Part shown: positions 19,755 through 28,738 of the stretch, in pieces
Layout: the number at the start of each line of letters is the position of its first letter
Numbering within the stretch: the first letter of the stretch is position 1
Assembly (NCBI GenBank): GCA_964036045.1
Contig: OZ038378.1
Coordinates: 141,824,765 to 141,888,764, forward strand
Direction: 5' to 3'
Length of the DNA stretch: 64,000 nucleotides
Origin: Eutreptiella sp. 'Long Island Sound 2002'
Taxonomy: Eukaryota > Euglenozoa > Euglenophyceae > Eutreptiales > Eutreptiaceae
Notes under the pieces: model-generated
The model's input: only the letters and a program-made list of their open reading frames with translations
Database searches by the model: none
Told to the model about the DNA's origin: nothing
Made by a program: the position numbers and the translations under genes

Positions 19755-22700
19755 TCAATTCGGCCAAGCACGAATACAGGTGACCACCAACCTGTCTGGT
19801 CGGGCCCTGGTACGGCTTGGGCGCTGCAAATCAGCGGCCGAACTCGAAGCTTGGTCCTCATTTGGCTCCTGGGCTGGCCTGACCACAGGAGGGGGGATCG
19901 ACGGATCAGCCCTGGAATGTGGCTGCTGAGGGCCGTAAAAGGCTGGATCTCGATTCACCACAGGTCGTTTTCCGTCGCTCTCCACTTGTCTGTCTGGTTT
20001 CGACAAACAATCTGTCAGGAGTACGCCAATTTCGGGGTGCTTCTTCAGGAAGTCAATGAACCCCTTGGTGTATCCATGGACAAAAGATTGGGCTGGTTCC
20101 CAGTTGTTGTGACTGGGATCAAAGCCCCTCCACTCACACAGAAATTCCCATTCGCCCTTGGCGTCACGTCTTGCTTCAACAATCCTCTTGAGTTCGTACT
20201 TTCCCCCTTCGATTACCCGATCAGACAAGTGTTTTGCAGTCCAAAAAAGGGGTTTAACTCGATCCTTGGGGGAGGGGATCTCTCTCTTGAGGCGATCGCC
20301 CGAAACGTCAATTTCCCTGCTGACATCCACACGAATCCTCCACCTGTTCTCCCCAAGACGCGCTGTAACAGCGAATGGCCCCTCCCACAAGGGAAGAAGC
20401 TTGTCATCTCCGTCCAGGGTGGTTTCCGATTTTCGAAGCCAAACTCGATCATCGACTTCAAAATTGTGGGGGTTTTTTCGACCTTGATTTTGAACCCAAA
20501 GCCAGTCAGCTTGATGCTTCTCGATTAATTTCGACACAGATTTATCTGCTCGCTGGACTTCGTCCAAAAACAGCGAAGCATCCTTACAGGGGCGAGGATT
20601 ATTCAACGGCATGTTCCACCAACACTTCTTTCGTCCAAAGACAATTTCATTTGGAGAAAGGCCATGATACAAAGGCGTGTTGTGGTAACGGCGAAGCAAT
20701 GCGAAGAGAACTTCAAGCCAGTGGAAATCCTTCTCACTCGCGAGCTCCTTACGAAGCATATTTATAACAGAGCGGCCGGCTCTTTCGCCAGGCAGCGCTC
20801 GATGCGAGTGGATTTCACACCTGAGGTGGTGGATTCCAAGGCGAGCACACAATTCTCTCCACCATTCGGAGGTGTACTCTTTGCCTGAGTCCGTGACCAC
20901 CTCGGATGGGACGTCCCAGCCTCCCATCCAGGTCTGCGCGCACCATTTGGCGGCAGCCTTGCCAGTCATCGACTCAATGTTGCAAGGCAACACTTGAATG
21001 TAGCCGGAATGACGGCACTGAATAAGGAGCACACCATTGACTTTTTTGTTAGTCCAATGGCACTCTTCGTCATCGAGTTCACCGAGATAGAAGAAATCAC
21101 TGGTGACTCTGTTAAAGAGACGCTCCGGAATAGGATGAGGCCTCAGATGGCCGTGCTTCTTCGCGCTGGGGGGCGTCGAGACAGCACATTGGGCACATCC
21201 GGCAGCTACTTTCATGCAATGAGTGTAGAGCCTCGATCCAAACAACCTATGCTTAATCATCGACCACAGTCGACGGCCATGTGCGTGGGGGGACTCCCAT
21301 TTGTGCCACCAGTTTAACACTCGGGGGGCTAGGGCGTCTGGCACACACAATTTACCCTCCATCCACAGCTTCCCCCCATCCAACGAGTACTCTGCAAAAA
21401 TCCCATCCCTGTGAGCATCTTTGGATTTGAGATTTCCAAAGACCTCTTTAAACATGGGATCCTGCAGGTAATCGGACGTCCAGTCACGGATGATCAGGGA
21501 ATCCTTAGGCAGGGGTGGAGTTTTGGCCGGATCTCGACGCTTAATGCCCTCGATCAACCGAAATCTACTTACTCGTCGGGTATAGTCAAACCGTTTCACA
21601 CTCCCTGAAGAGGGATCGGTGACTTTTTCCACGACTTTCAGCGTTTTGGTGCAGATCTCGTGAGCATGCGCCGGATCTGTGATGGCCGTGATGTCGTGAC
21701 ACGGCAATGCGTGCTGCTTGACAGCGCATTGCATGCATGCACGTCGAATGAGTTTCTTTTCTTCCTGATCCCATTCGATGATTACATGGCGGTCCTGCTC
21801 CGTACCATGGATGTTGGTACTTTGCAGCCCCTCTGAGGCGGGGTAAGCCCATCGGCTCAGAGCATCCGCTACCGTGTTATGTTTACCAGGCAAATACGAC
21901 ACATGGAGGTCAAACAGAGAGAGAAATTCGTGCCATCTGGCCCGTCGACCAGCTGGGCTCGCGACAGTATCAATGTGTTCGGTGGCCCAATACTCCAGAG
22001 ATCGATGATCCGTCAGGACCTCGACTCGATTGGTGCCAACCCACGATTGGTACTTTTTTAGAGCGCAAATTATGGCATACGTTTCTTGCTCACGCGGCGA
22101 CCATTGCATTTGGCGTGGGGCTAGCTTCCGAGACCAAAATGCAAGAGGGTAATGATCGCCGGTGGCTTCATCAACCTGTTCAAGGACAGCTCCGATCGCG
22201 TACCTAGATGCGTCGGTTCTGATGTAGAAGGGTCGGTCAAATTGGGGCACATGCAACGTGGCGACTTCGCAGAGGGCTGCCTTCAAGTGATGGAAGGCCT
22301 CCTCGCACTCGTCAGTCCACTTGACACGAACCTTTGAACCTGCCTTGCCTGCATCTCTCCCTACCTTCAATAATTCAGTGAGGGGGGCAGCAAATTTGGC
22401 ATAATTCGGCACAAAAGTGTGGTAAAAATTGCAACAACCTAGGAATCCTCGCAACTCCGTGATCGTCTCAGGGCGCTTCCACTTCTGAATAGCGACGAGC
22501 TTCCCTGGACTGGGTCGTCGAGTGCCATTCTCTAGGAGAGAACCACAAAATTCGACTGATTTTAAAAACAATTTTCCCTTCTTTGGCCCACAGATCAGCT
22601 GATTGGCGTCAAGAATGTCCAAAACTTGGTTCAGCTGCTTCTCATGTAGGGCCACCAGCTCGGCTTCGGTCAGTCCCTCCCCCTCCGTCGCGATGATTAT

Positions 22701-24938
22701 GTCATCTATGTACACACTCACGAAGGCACGAAGCTCAGGATGGGTTGTGAACAGCACATCCTCCATCATTCTTTGAAAAAATGAGGGGGCATTCTTCAAT
22801 CCCATGGGCATGACGGTCCATTGGACTGGGCCACATGGCGTGCACATACAAGTGAGAGGTCTGCTGTCCTTCCTCAACGGCATTTGGTGAAAGCCGTGAC
22901 GGAGATCCAGCACAGAGAACAAACGACCTCTTGCCCTCTTGGCGATTTCCTCCTCAATGAGGGGCAGGGGGTGTGAATCCGCCTTGGTTTCGGCGTTGAG
23001 ATTGCGAAAATCAACAACCATTCGCCAACCATCTATGGTGTTCTGGTCTGCAGGCGGTGGCTTCGGGACTGTGAAGGGTGAACAGCACCATTCGCTGGTC
23101 ATACAACCCTCAAGCCAACCAAATTCCCTGAGATTTCTCTCAATGATTTTTCTGAGAATCTCATGTTTGTGTCCATGATTTTCATAAGGGCGCTGCTTTT
23201 TTGCCTTGTACCCTTCACGAAGCTCGATGAAGGCTTCACCGAACTGTCCACGGACAGGGGGATCTTTGATCAACTTCCCTGAAAGGGTTGAATCCTTCCG
23301 TTCCTCGAAAATCTTTTCTCTGGACTTGGAACACAATTCAGTGTCCACCTGATCGCCAGGAATTACTGTCGAAAAAACTTTGGCGACTTCTTCGGCTTTG
23401 GCAGGAAGAATCTTCTTACGGATGTCCCTAAACAGGTCCGTATCAACTGCCTCCTGAAGATAGGTGGGTCGTGTGTCGAAATCCCAGAGATTTTCTTCGC
23501 GATCCAGCTCCTCGAAAGGATCCATGAAAGCTTCCACAGGGGGTTTTTCATAAAAAACTCTGAATTTGCGGCGCGATTGGAGATTTTTCCTCGCCCGTGC
23601 ACTGAAGATTCTTTTCGATGTCGACCGTATGGGTGAAGAGGGAGACGAGGCGGATCCATTGGACATTGAATCACCTTGGGTATCTGACGAACAAAAATCG
23701 GAAAAAATAGATTCATCATCAGTACCACGCTCAACCTCAGATTCAGACCCAACACAGGAATCTGTACTAGAATCAGCAGAATTAGAGTCAGAAAGCTTTC
23801 CATCCACCAGGAATGCAAGCGAACTCCAGGACCGCTGTGGCAGGGGACCTGTGTCGTCCCTGGCATACAGCTTAATCTTCCTGGGAAGTTCGATGTAATC
23901 TACACAAATGTCCTGTAATTCCTGAAACCAAGGCTTGTCGTCCCACAAGGGCACAACTAAAATTGCCTGGGTCTTATCTTGCTTGATTTTGTGGATGACC
24001 TGCTGGATTAAGTGAAACGGAGGATTAATCCACAACTTCTTGTCCCATTTGTGGGTCCAAGCGTCGCTGAAGTGCTTGTCAAAGCGCTTGTTCGTGCGGT
24101 TAGCAAATGCATCATACTGAGGCCAAAAGGAATGATGTTCATGGAAGTATTCACAAATTGCATCGCGCCATTTGTCGACAACTCTGTAGGATGAAGAGTG
24201 CCAGCGCGAAGGGCGTCGTGGCTGGGAGTCCCTACGAAGACATTCTAACTCTTGGGAGTAATCGGCACTCCCATTCACCTCTGCAATGGTGACATCTTCA
24301 CCAAATTTTGGTGTCACTTTTTGCTTCAAAAATTCTTCTGCACTCTTAAACCCTGCGTGCAAAAAACGAAATTCAGGACGCTCCAAGGGACCTGACTCCA
24401 GCAAAAAACAACGACGATGACCTACGGGCGCTACCCTGTTCTTGCGAAGCCAAGGATGCCCCAAATAAAGGTCATACTTTATGTCAGCTCGGTAGAAGTA
24501 GTCATCCTTAAGGACAACTTCTTCCACATTTTGCACTTCCCAAAGGTCTTGAGCGACCAAATGGGTGGATATATAACAACCGCGTTGCCCACCTGCGAGA
24601 GAGTGTCCAGAAACTCCCTCGAGGGTAACAGGATGAGGCGACTCGAACACGCAGTCGTCGGGTAAGAATGAGTTGGATTGGAGATTTACCTCTGATCCAT
24701 TATCACACAAACAAGTGGCGAGGTGGAAATTTCCCTTGCAATCAGAGACCCACAGCTTTGTAACAAACTGACGAGCCCTGTGCTTGGACTGTACACCAAC
24801 CTCGTCCACTACAGCAGAAGGATCCGCTGCCGGATCCAGGGGAGAGGAGACAAGCGACCCTACATCAAGTAATGGTCGATCAGGAATTTGGGGATCATGC
24901 CTGAAATCGCCTGGGGAGGGGCGATTTTCGTGGCTCCC
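19755..24938 (-). CDS. pol: Element 2 pol polyprotein with DNGS protease, Dam-like domain and chromodomain
   Basis: Begins in frame after the gag TAG (24939-24941); no ATG is needed if the UAG is read through. Positions count from 24809. Protease ~12-130 has CDNGSEVNL where D-T/S-G-A is usual, then YLGHPWL. A Dam-like domain ~205-335 has DAFANRTNKRF, WINPPFHLI and ILVVPLWDDKPW. An acidic Ser-rich linker follows. RT ~555-780 has VVDFRNLN, VLDLRHGFHQM and the YIDD box (~700). RNase H ~855-1000 has IRTDAS, EQETYA and LTDHRSL. Integrase ~1165-1430 has a CAQC zinc end, then SDFF, VTDSG and PGERAG as DDE. A chromodomain lies at ~1537-1600 (YELKRIVE, CEWRGF, NNWEP). The frame ends with TGA. Confidence 0.93.
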   Translation of the reverse strand, partial: GSHENRPSPGDFRHDPQIPDRPLLDVGSLVSSPLDPAADPSAVVDEVGVQSKHRARQFVTKLWVSDCKGNFHLATCLCDNGSEVNLQSNSFLPDDCVFESPHPVTLEGVSGHSLAGGQRGCYISTHLVAQDLWEVQNVEEVVLKDDYFYRADIKYDLYLGHPWLRKNRVAPVGHRRCFLLESGPLERPEFRFLHAGFKSAEEFLKQKVTPKFGEDVTIAEVNGSADYSQELECLRRDSQPRRPSRWHSSSYRVVDKWRDAICEYFHEHHSFWPQYDAFANRTNKRFDKHFSDAWTHKWDKKLWINPPFHLIQQVIHKIKQDKTQAILVVPLWDDKPWFQELQDICVDYIELPRKIKLYARDDTGPLPQRSWSSLAFLVDGKLSDSNSADSSTDSCVGSESEVERGTDDESIFSDFCSSDTQGDSMSNGSASSPSSPIRSTSKRIFSARARKNLQSRRKFRVFYEKPPVEAFMDPFEELDREENLWDFDTRPTYLQEAVDTDLFRDIRKKILPAKAEEVAKVFSTVIPGDQVDTELCSKSREKIFEERKDSTLSGKLIKDPPVRGQFGEAFIELREGYKAKKQRPYENHGHKHEILRKIIERNLREFGWLEGCMTSEWCCSPFTVPKPPPADQNTIDGWRMVVDFRNLNAETKADSHPLPLIEEEIAKRARGRLFSVLDLRHGFHQMPLRKDSRPLTCMCTPCGPVQWTVMPMGLKNAPSFFQRMMEDVLFTTHPELRAFVSVYIDDIIIATEGEGLTEAELVALHEKQLNQVLDILDANQLICGPKKGKLFLKSVEFCGSLLENGTRRPSPGKLVAIQKWKRPETITELRGFLGCCNFYHTFVPNYAKFAAPLTELLKVGRDAGKAGSKVRVKWTDECEEAFHHLKAALCEVATLHVPQFDRPFYIRTDASRYAIGAVLEQVDEATGDHYPLAFWSRKLAPRQMQWSPREQETYAIICALKKYQSWVGTNRVEVLTDHRSLEYWATEHIDTVASPAGRRARWHEFLSLFDLHVSYLPGKHNTVADALSRWAYPASEGLQSTNIHGTEQDRHVIIEWDQEEKKLIRRACMQCAVKQHALPCHDITAITDPAHAHEICTKTLKVVEKVTDPSSGSVKRFDYTRRVSRFRLIEGIKRRDPAKTPPLPKDSLIIRDWTSDYLQDPMFKEVFGNLKSKDAHRDGIFAEYSLDGGKLWMEGKLCVPDALAPRVLNWWHKWESPHAHGRRLWSMIKHRLFGSRLYTHCMKVAAGCAQCAVSTPPSAKKHGHLRPHPIPERLFNRVTSDFFYLGELDDEECHWTNKKVNGVLLIQCRHSGYIQVLPCNIESMTGKAAAKWCAQTWMGGWDVPSEVVTDSGKEYTSEWWRELCARLGIHHLRCEIHSHRALPGERAGRSVINMLRKELASEKDFHWLEVLFALLRRYHNTPLYHGLSPNEIVFGRKKCWWNMPLNNPRPCKDASLFLDEVQRADKSVSKLIEKHQADWLWVQNQGRKNPHNFEVDDRVWLRKSETTLDGDDKLLPLWEGPFAVTARLGENRWRIRVDVSREIDVSGDRLKREIPSPKDRVKPLFWTAKHLSDRVIEGGKYELKRIVEARRDAKGEWEFLCEWRGFDPSHNNWEPAQSFVHGYTKGFIDFLKKHPEIGVLLTDCLSKPDRQVESDGKRPVVNRDPAFYGPQQPHSRADPSIPPPVVRPAQEPNEDQASSSAADLQRPSRTRARPDRLVVTCIRAWPN

Positions 24939-24941
24939 CTA
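24930..24941 (-). promoter_or_regulatory. Putative UAG readthrough site, element 2 gag/pol
   Basis: The minus strand reads TAG-GGGAGCCAC. The 43 codons between this stop and the first possible start of pol contain no stop and are in the gag frame. It shares UAG-N-GGAGCC with elements 1 and 3. Confidence 0.75.
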
Positions 24942-27900
24942 GGCGTTCTGACCTCCAGCGGCTGCGTTCACATTGTGAACACAGCCGGATTCGTCGATCC
25001 ATTCATCTTGGAACGGATCATCCGCTGGATTCAGAGCATTTTCGACGTAATCTCGATCCGCATCTGACACCTGGTCTGCACCTGAGACCTGATCCACACG
25101 ATGGTTTCCCTTTCCACGTCCACGGCCACGGCCGCCGGATGATGGGCCACCACCGTCGCCACGCCCTCTGCCCTTACCAGAGAAGGGGGTTCCCGAAGGA
25201 TTTCCCTTACCTTTACCCTGTGATCCTGGAGCATTTCCTTTGTTTTGACCGGATTGAGGGGTTTGGCCTGGATTTCGATTTCCGCCTCCGGCGTTGAAAT
25301 TGGGACTTGTCTGGCCGTTCGGCTGTCCACCGGAACCGGATGGAGTCCGATTCCCTTTGCCTTGGGACCCGCCAGGGCCTCCAGTACCTTTGGTCCCACC
25401 GGAGGGAGTCGAATTACCCTTTCCCCCCTTGGCACCATGCACCTGTCTGTCATTCCTGTCTGAATTCTGAGGATTACTGACATTTTCACCAATCACCTTG
25501 TGATCGTAAGCAGACCATCGGTGATTAGCGGTGGAATGTGTCTTAGCTCGGTTCGTAGAACCTAAAAGAAGACAGATGCTACAATGATCCTGAACATTCC
25601 GGGTGTCATTCACCTTTTTGTTGCCCTTTTGGGCCCCATTTTGGGTGTTTTGCTGGGTATTCCTGTTTCCCCCAAGACCCTCATGGAAATTTTGATTGGC
25701 GGCGTCAGCGAGCCTCTCAACCTCTTCCCACAGTTCCTGCGGAGTAAACGAAAACACCCAGTTCCTGGCCTTCAGGCGATTGCCGTGGAAACTTACTCCC
25801 CTATTGAGGACTTGGACAAACAAGTCCCGATCCTCGTGTTCATTAAACTTGATTTTCCACGTGTTTTCAGTGAATTTCACCTTGGTAAACGACGTGGGGG
25901 AGCACTTTTGAAGTGCCTCCCTGACGGTAAACCGGTTGGCCGAGGCGTCAAAGCCATCGATCTCCGCCCACCAGGTCTTGACCTTTTCTTCGGACTGTCG
26001 ATTCCGAAGGGTGGCGGCGGTTTCAGAGGGGATCTTGTCAAAAATCAGATTTTTCAGCTCGGCACTGGAAAATTTTTCGCCTGAATGTTCAGATTCCTCT
26101 ACAAGATTCCAGAAGCGCTGTCTCTTGTCCTGCACCTCATGCAAGATTAATCGAGAGAACGAAGGAAAATTCTTCAACATCTGGTGGTAATGGTCCTCTG
26201 GCAGTCGAGATCCACGTACCTCCAACTGTTCCCACACCTCATCAAAGGTAAGGGGGGAACTTGAATCTTCACGATCACTCCAGGTTCTGAGCCAAGTGTT
26301 GGCCGGCGCTCCCTCAAGGCAGTCCAGAAGGGCCATCAGGAACTGATCATCCTGGAGTTTTTGAGTCTTAACCCACAGTTTAAATTCCCGTTGGAACTGA
26401 GGCCAACGTCTGGGGTTCCCATTATACTTAGGTTGTTTGGCAACCTGACGAAGTCGCAATGAAGTGGGATTTAGGAGTGAATCCAGCCCAACACCGGCCG
26501 TAATGGTAGACACCTTGGCGGCATCATTAGCCACACCAGCTCCGGCGAGGGTCTGGGCGAGCAACATCTGGGCAATTGCATTGGAATCAACAGCAGGAAG
26601 GGTAGTACGGGAGGCAGTTCTTTTGGCATTCTGAACCTCAGTCCTAGCCTTCGCCGATCTACTCTGTGATCGAGAGATTGTAACCCTTTCCTTTAGCTTA
26701 GTCCTGCTGATTCGTGCATCGGTGGTCTTAGAGTCCACCGAAGGAGCAATCGAAAAAATTTCTGTCGCCTCCTCCGACGTTTCTGTAGTCTGATCCACCG
26801 ATGATGCACCCTCAGATCGCATGTGGGTCTTGAAAAGATCTTTAATTCCCAGCGTCTGAATGATGAGTTGCATTTGATCTTTGAGCAATTGGAGCTCAGA
26901 GTCTCGCTGAGATCTGCAAGAGCAGTCGGCAGGACAGTACATACCGTGTCCTGAAGGGCCTGAGCAGGCTGTCGGACCGCTAATCTCAGTGGTTCGCAGC
27001 CAGGAGTCCACTTGGGGAGCTCCTTCAGTCCTAATTTCCAGGCTTGCCTGCCTAGCTGCCTCTAAGATTCCTTCCTCAACCGCGGCGGCTAGATCGTCGC
27101 GGATTGAAACAGAGGGATGGGGGGCGGAGGGCCCGGCAACCGGTGCCTTGGTCTTCTCCTTCGGGAAGGGGCTTGCCTCCCAGATCTGCAAGAAAATGGA
27201 AAAAGATTCATCCTCTTGAGAACACCACCACATCCTGGTCTTAATTTCTTCTTGAAGGAGGAAAAAATATTCAAATAAAAAATCAGAGGCGATTCTTTCT
27301 TGTCCTATCAGCTTAGACGTGGCTAATAGACACAGGGCCTCAAGCGCCTCAAGGTTACGGGTCACTTCCGGAGACAAATGGTTGTCCCATTGTGCCCATG
27401 AGGCTGGTCGATTGTAGTCAGGTACCTCACCTGGACCACCCATCTCAATGTCGTCAATGTCGGCTTCGATGGTCTCGAATGAGGGACATTGGTAAGGGAT
27501 GTGGGTACCTGCCAGCTCCGTAAGGTCCACCGGAGCGTTGCCATTAGCGTAAGCTGGGAGATTCCAGCTGCTTGATGGCCAATTTCGACTGGGATCTTGA
27601 TTGTAATCTGGGCCTCCACAGCTGCTGATTTGGGTCCTTCTTGGGCAATTTGGGCTAGCGCAAGGCATTCCTCTCAAGGCCTCGTTCGCACAGCACCACG
27701 GGAGCGTGATGGTTACGTCTCCGGAGGTTGCGGAGTCGTACTGAGGGGCTAGCTGTGGTTGGGACACCAAAGGAACAACATTCAGGTAGCCTCTGCTACC
27801 ATGAAAGTGCTGCCCTGGGTCGTTGTGGGTGCCGGAGGGCTCGGGGCCGGCAAGACCAGTGGGGCAGGCACGCGAGGAGTCTCCCTGGATGTTGTTATTG

Positions 27901-27965
27901 GGGTTGGAACCGGATACACGAACACCAACGGAGGCGAGAGCAGCGACAACAGAGGGAAGGTCCAT
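24939..27965 (-). CDS. gag: Element 2 gag, starting inside the 5' LTR
   Basis: 1,008 codons from ATG at 27965. The first 54 codons lie in the 5' LTR and the next ones are the primer-binding site, so the PBS itself is translated. Features: a Cys-rich segment (~90-118), basic Ser/Arg stretch (~420-455), a capsid domain with PKYNGNPRRWPQF (~513) to ~690, a compact segment NTWKIKF...RGVSF...NWVF (~701-738) that resembles a small nucleic-acid-binding fold, a possible zinc site C-x2-C-x11-H-x4-H (25521-25583), and a Gly-rich KGRGRG tail (~845-985) likely to bind RNA. It is longer than typical Ty3 gag. It ends at TAG 24939-24941, in frame with pol. Confidence 0.9.
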   Translation of the reverse strand: MDLPSVVAALASVGVRVSGSNPNNNIQGDSSRACPTGLAGPEPSGTHNDPGQHFHGSRGYLNVVPLVSQPQLAPQYDSATSGDVTITLPWCCANEALRGMPCASPNCPRRTQISSCGGPDYNQDPSRNWPSSSWNLPAYANGNAPVDLTELAGTHIPYQCPSFETIEADIDDIEMGGPGEVPDYNRPASWAQWDNHLSPEVTRNLEALEALCLLATSKLIGQERIASDFLFEYFFLLQEEIKTRMWWCSQEDESFSIFLQIWEASPFPKEKTKAPVAGPSAPHPSVSIRDDLAAAVEEGILEAARQASLEIRTEGAPQVDSWLRTTEISGPTACSGPSGHGMYCPADCSCRSQRDSELQLLKDQMQLIIQTLGIKDLFKTHMRSEGASSVDQTTETSEEATEIFSIAPSVDSKTTDARISRTKLKERVTISRSQSRSAKARTEVQNAKRTASRTTLPAVDSNAIAQMLLAQTLAGAGVANDAAKVSTITAGVGLDSLLNPTSLRLRQVAKQPKYNGNPRRWPQFQREFKLWVKTQKLQDDQFLMALLDCLEGAPANTWLRTWSDREDSSSPLTFDEVWEQLEVRGSRLPEDHYHQMLKNFPSFSRLILHEVQDKRQRFWNLVEESEHSGEKFSSAELKNLIFDKIPSETAATLRNRQSEEKVKTWWAEIDGFDASANRFTVREALQKCSPTSFTKVKFTENTWKIKFNEHEDRDLFVQVLNRGVSFHGNRLKARNWVFSFTPQELWEEVERLADAANQNFHEGLGGNRNTQQNTQNGAQKGNKKVNDTRNVQDHCSICLLLGSTNRAKTHSTANHRWSAYDHKVIGENVSNPQNSDRNDRQVHGAKGGKGNSTPSGGTKGTGGPGGSQGKGNRTPSGSGGQPNGQTSPNFNAGGGNRNPGQTPQSGQNKGNAPGSQGKGKGNPSGTPFSGKGRGRGDGGGPSSGGRGRGRGKGNHRVDQVSGADQVSDADRDYVENALNPADDPFQDEWIDESGCVHNVNAAAGGQNA
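27790..27801 (-). promoter_or_regulatory. Primer-binding site of element 2
   Basis: Directly inside the 5' LTR the minus strand reads TGGTAGCAGAGG, complementary to a 3' acceptor end CCUCUGCUACCA as found in many eukaryotic initiator tRNA-Met species. The next bases (CTACCTGAA) do not extend the match. It lies within the gag reading frame. Confidence 0.85.
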
Positions 27966-28333
27966 GCTGATTGTGGTCCGGCAGAAAATCCCAGTCTATG
28001 AAGAAAATTGAGGGGAATTATTCTAAATACATCTGAGTGTCCAAAACTGTCCGAATGAATTTAAATAATCCATTTATGTAAAATTGTATGGCCGATCAGG
28101 CCCGCGAGCGCGCGCCAGCGGCAAATGGCGATTCCAGCTAAAATAGCGGAATGCGGCGGATTTACGGGAAATGGACCGCGGAATCAAATCCGGCATATCA
28201 GAAATATATAGGAAATATCCTGTGACTGAGCTGCGAGGCGGCAATTCCGCCGAAGCAAAGAAAATGACCAAAATGTAGCCAATCTGGGCAGAATGTCTGA
28301 AAATCTGAGCAGATGGGGCTAGCCGCACTTACA
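27802..28333 (-). repeat. 5' LTR of element 2
   Basis: 532 bp, one difference from the 3' LTR. A TATA-like CCTATATATT at 28203-28212 lies about 240 nt upstream of the gag ATG (27965), so the transcript should start between them. It is followed on the + strand by the CGGGA target duplication at 28334-28338. Confidence 0.95.
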
Positions 28334-28338
28334 CGGGA
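28334..28338 (+). repeat. Target-site duplication of element 2, right copy
   Basis: CGGGA, matching 17575-17579 on the other side of element 2. Confidence 0.95.
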
Positions 28339-28717
28339 GTACAGGTCTCAGCACGACGGGTGCTGGGTCTGTTATGGCAAGGGAAACAACCATGCACATG
28401 ACCACCGTCAGTGCAAGGTGTATGAGGCGGACAAGAAGGCCTACTGCGCCGCCCACCCCGAGATGAAGCCCAAGGAGCAGCGGATTGCCGATTGGAAGGC
28501 GAAGGGCGGAGACGGGGGAAAAGGCCAAGACAAAGGCCAAGGGAAAGGCGGAGGAAGAGGTTATGGTGGTGGACCTGGCCAAGACCGACGAGTGAGGTCG
28601 AACGAGGAGGTTGCTGAGGACATGTTGAGAACGTTGGAGGAACTCAAAGCCCAGCAACGTGGTGGACAAAGTCTGAGCGGATCGCAGCAGGAGGGAGCTG
28701 CGGCAGGCCATGTCTAG
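28339..28717 (+). pseudogene. gag: Element 3 gag, 3' part with variant zinc knuckle
   Basis: Separated from 17579 by element 2. The codon split by the insertion reads GAG (Glu) after conceptual excision and the frame continues. A zinc knuckle at 28361-28414 has the same C-x2-C-x8-H-x4-C spacing as element 1 (CWVC ... H ... C). A Gly/Lys-rich basic stretch follows and the part ends at TAG 28715-28717. Downstream pol is in the same frame with no stop between. Confidence 0.85.
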
Positions 28718-28738
28718 AGGAGCCCCCACGGGAGTGGG
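28715..28738 (+). promoter_or_regulatory. Putative UAG readthrough site and stem, element 3 gag/pol
   Basis: TAG-AGGAGCCCC, then a small potential stem CCCAC (28725-28729) with GTGGG (28734-28738) around a GGGA loop. It shares UAG-N-GGAGCC with elements 1 and 2. The stem is visible only here and its relevance is unproven. Confidence 0.7.

Larger units (their letters stand above)
17580..28333 (-). mobile_element. Element 2: complete Ty3/gypsy chromovirus inserted in element 3
   Basis: 10,754 bp on the minus strand with two 532-bp LTRs (17580-18111 and 27802-28333) differing at one position (17734 C versus 27956 G). It has TG...CA ends, a CGGGA target duplication, a tRNA primer site at 27790-27801 and a polypurine tract at 18112-18125. 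Gag (1,008 codons) and pol are intact and in the same frame, separated by one TAG. With 1 LTR difference in 532, the insertion is very recent, and the element looks potentially autonomous. Confidence 0.95.
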
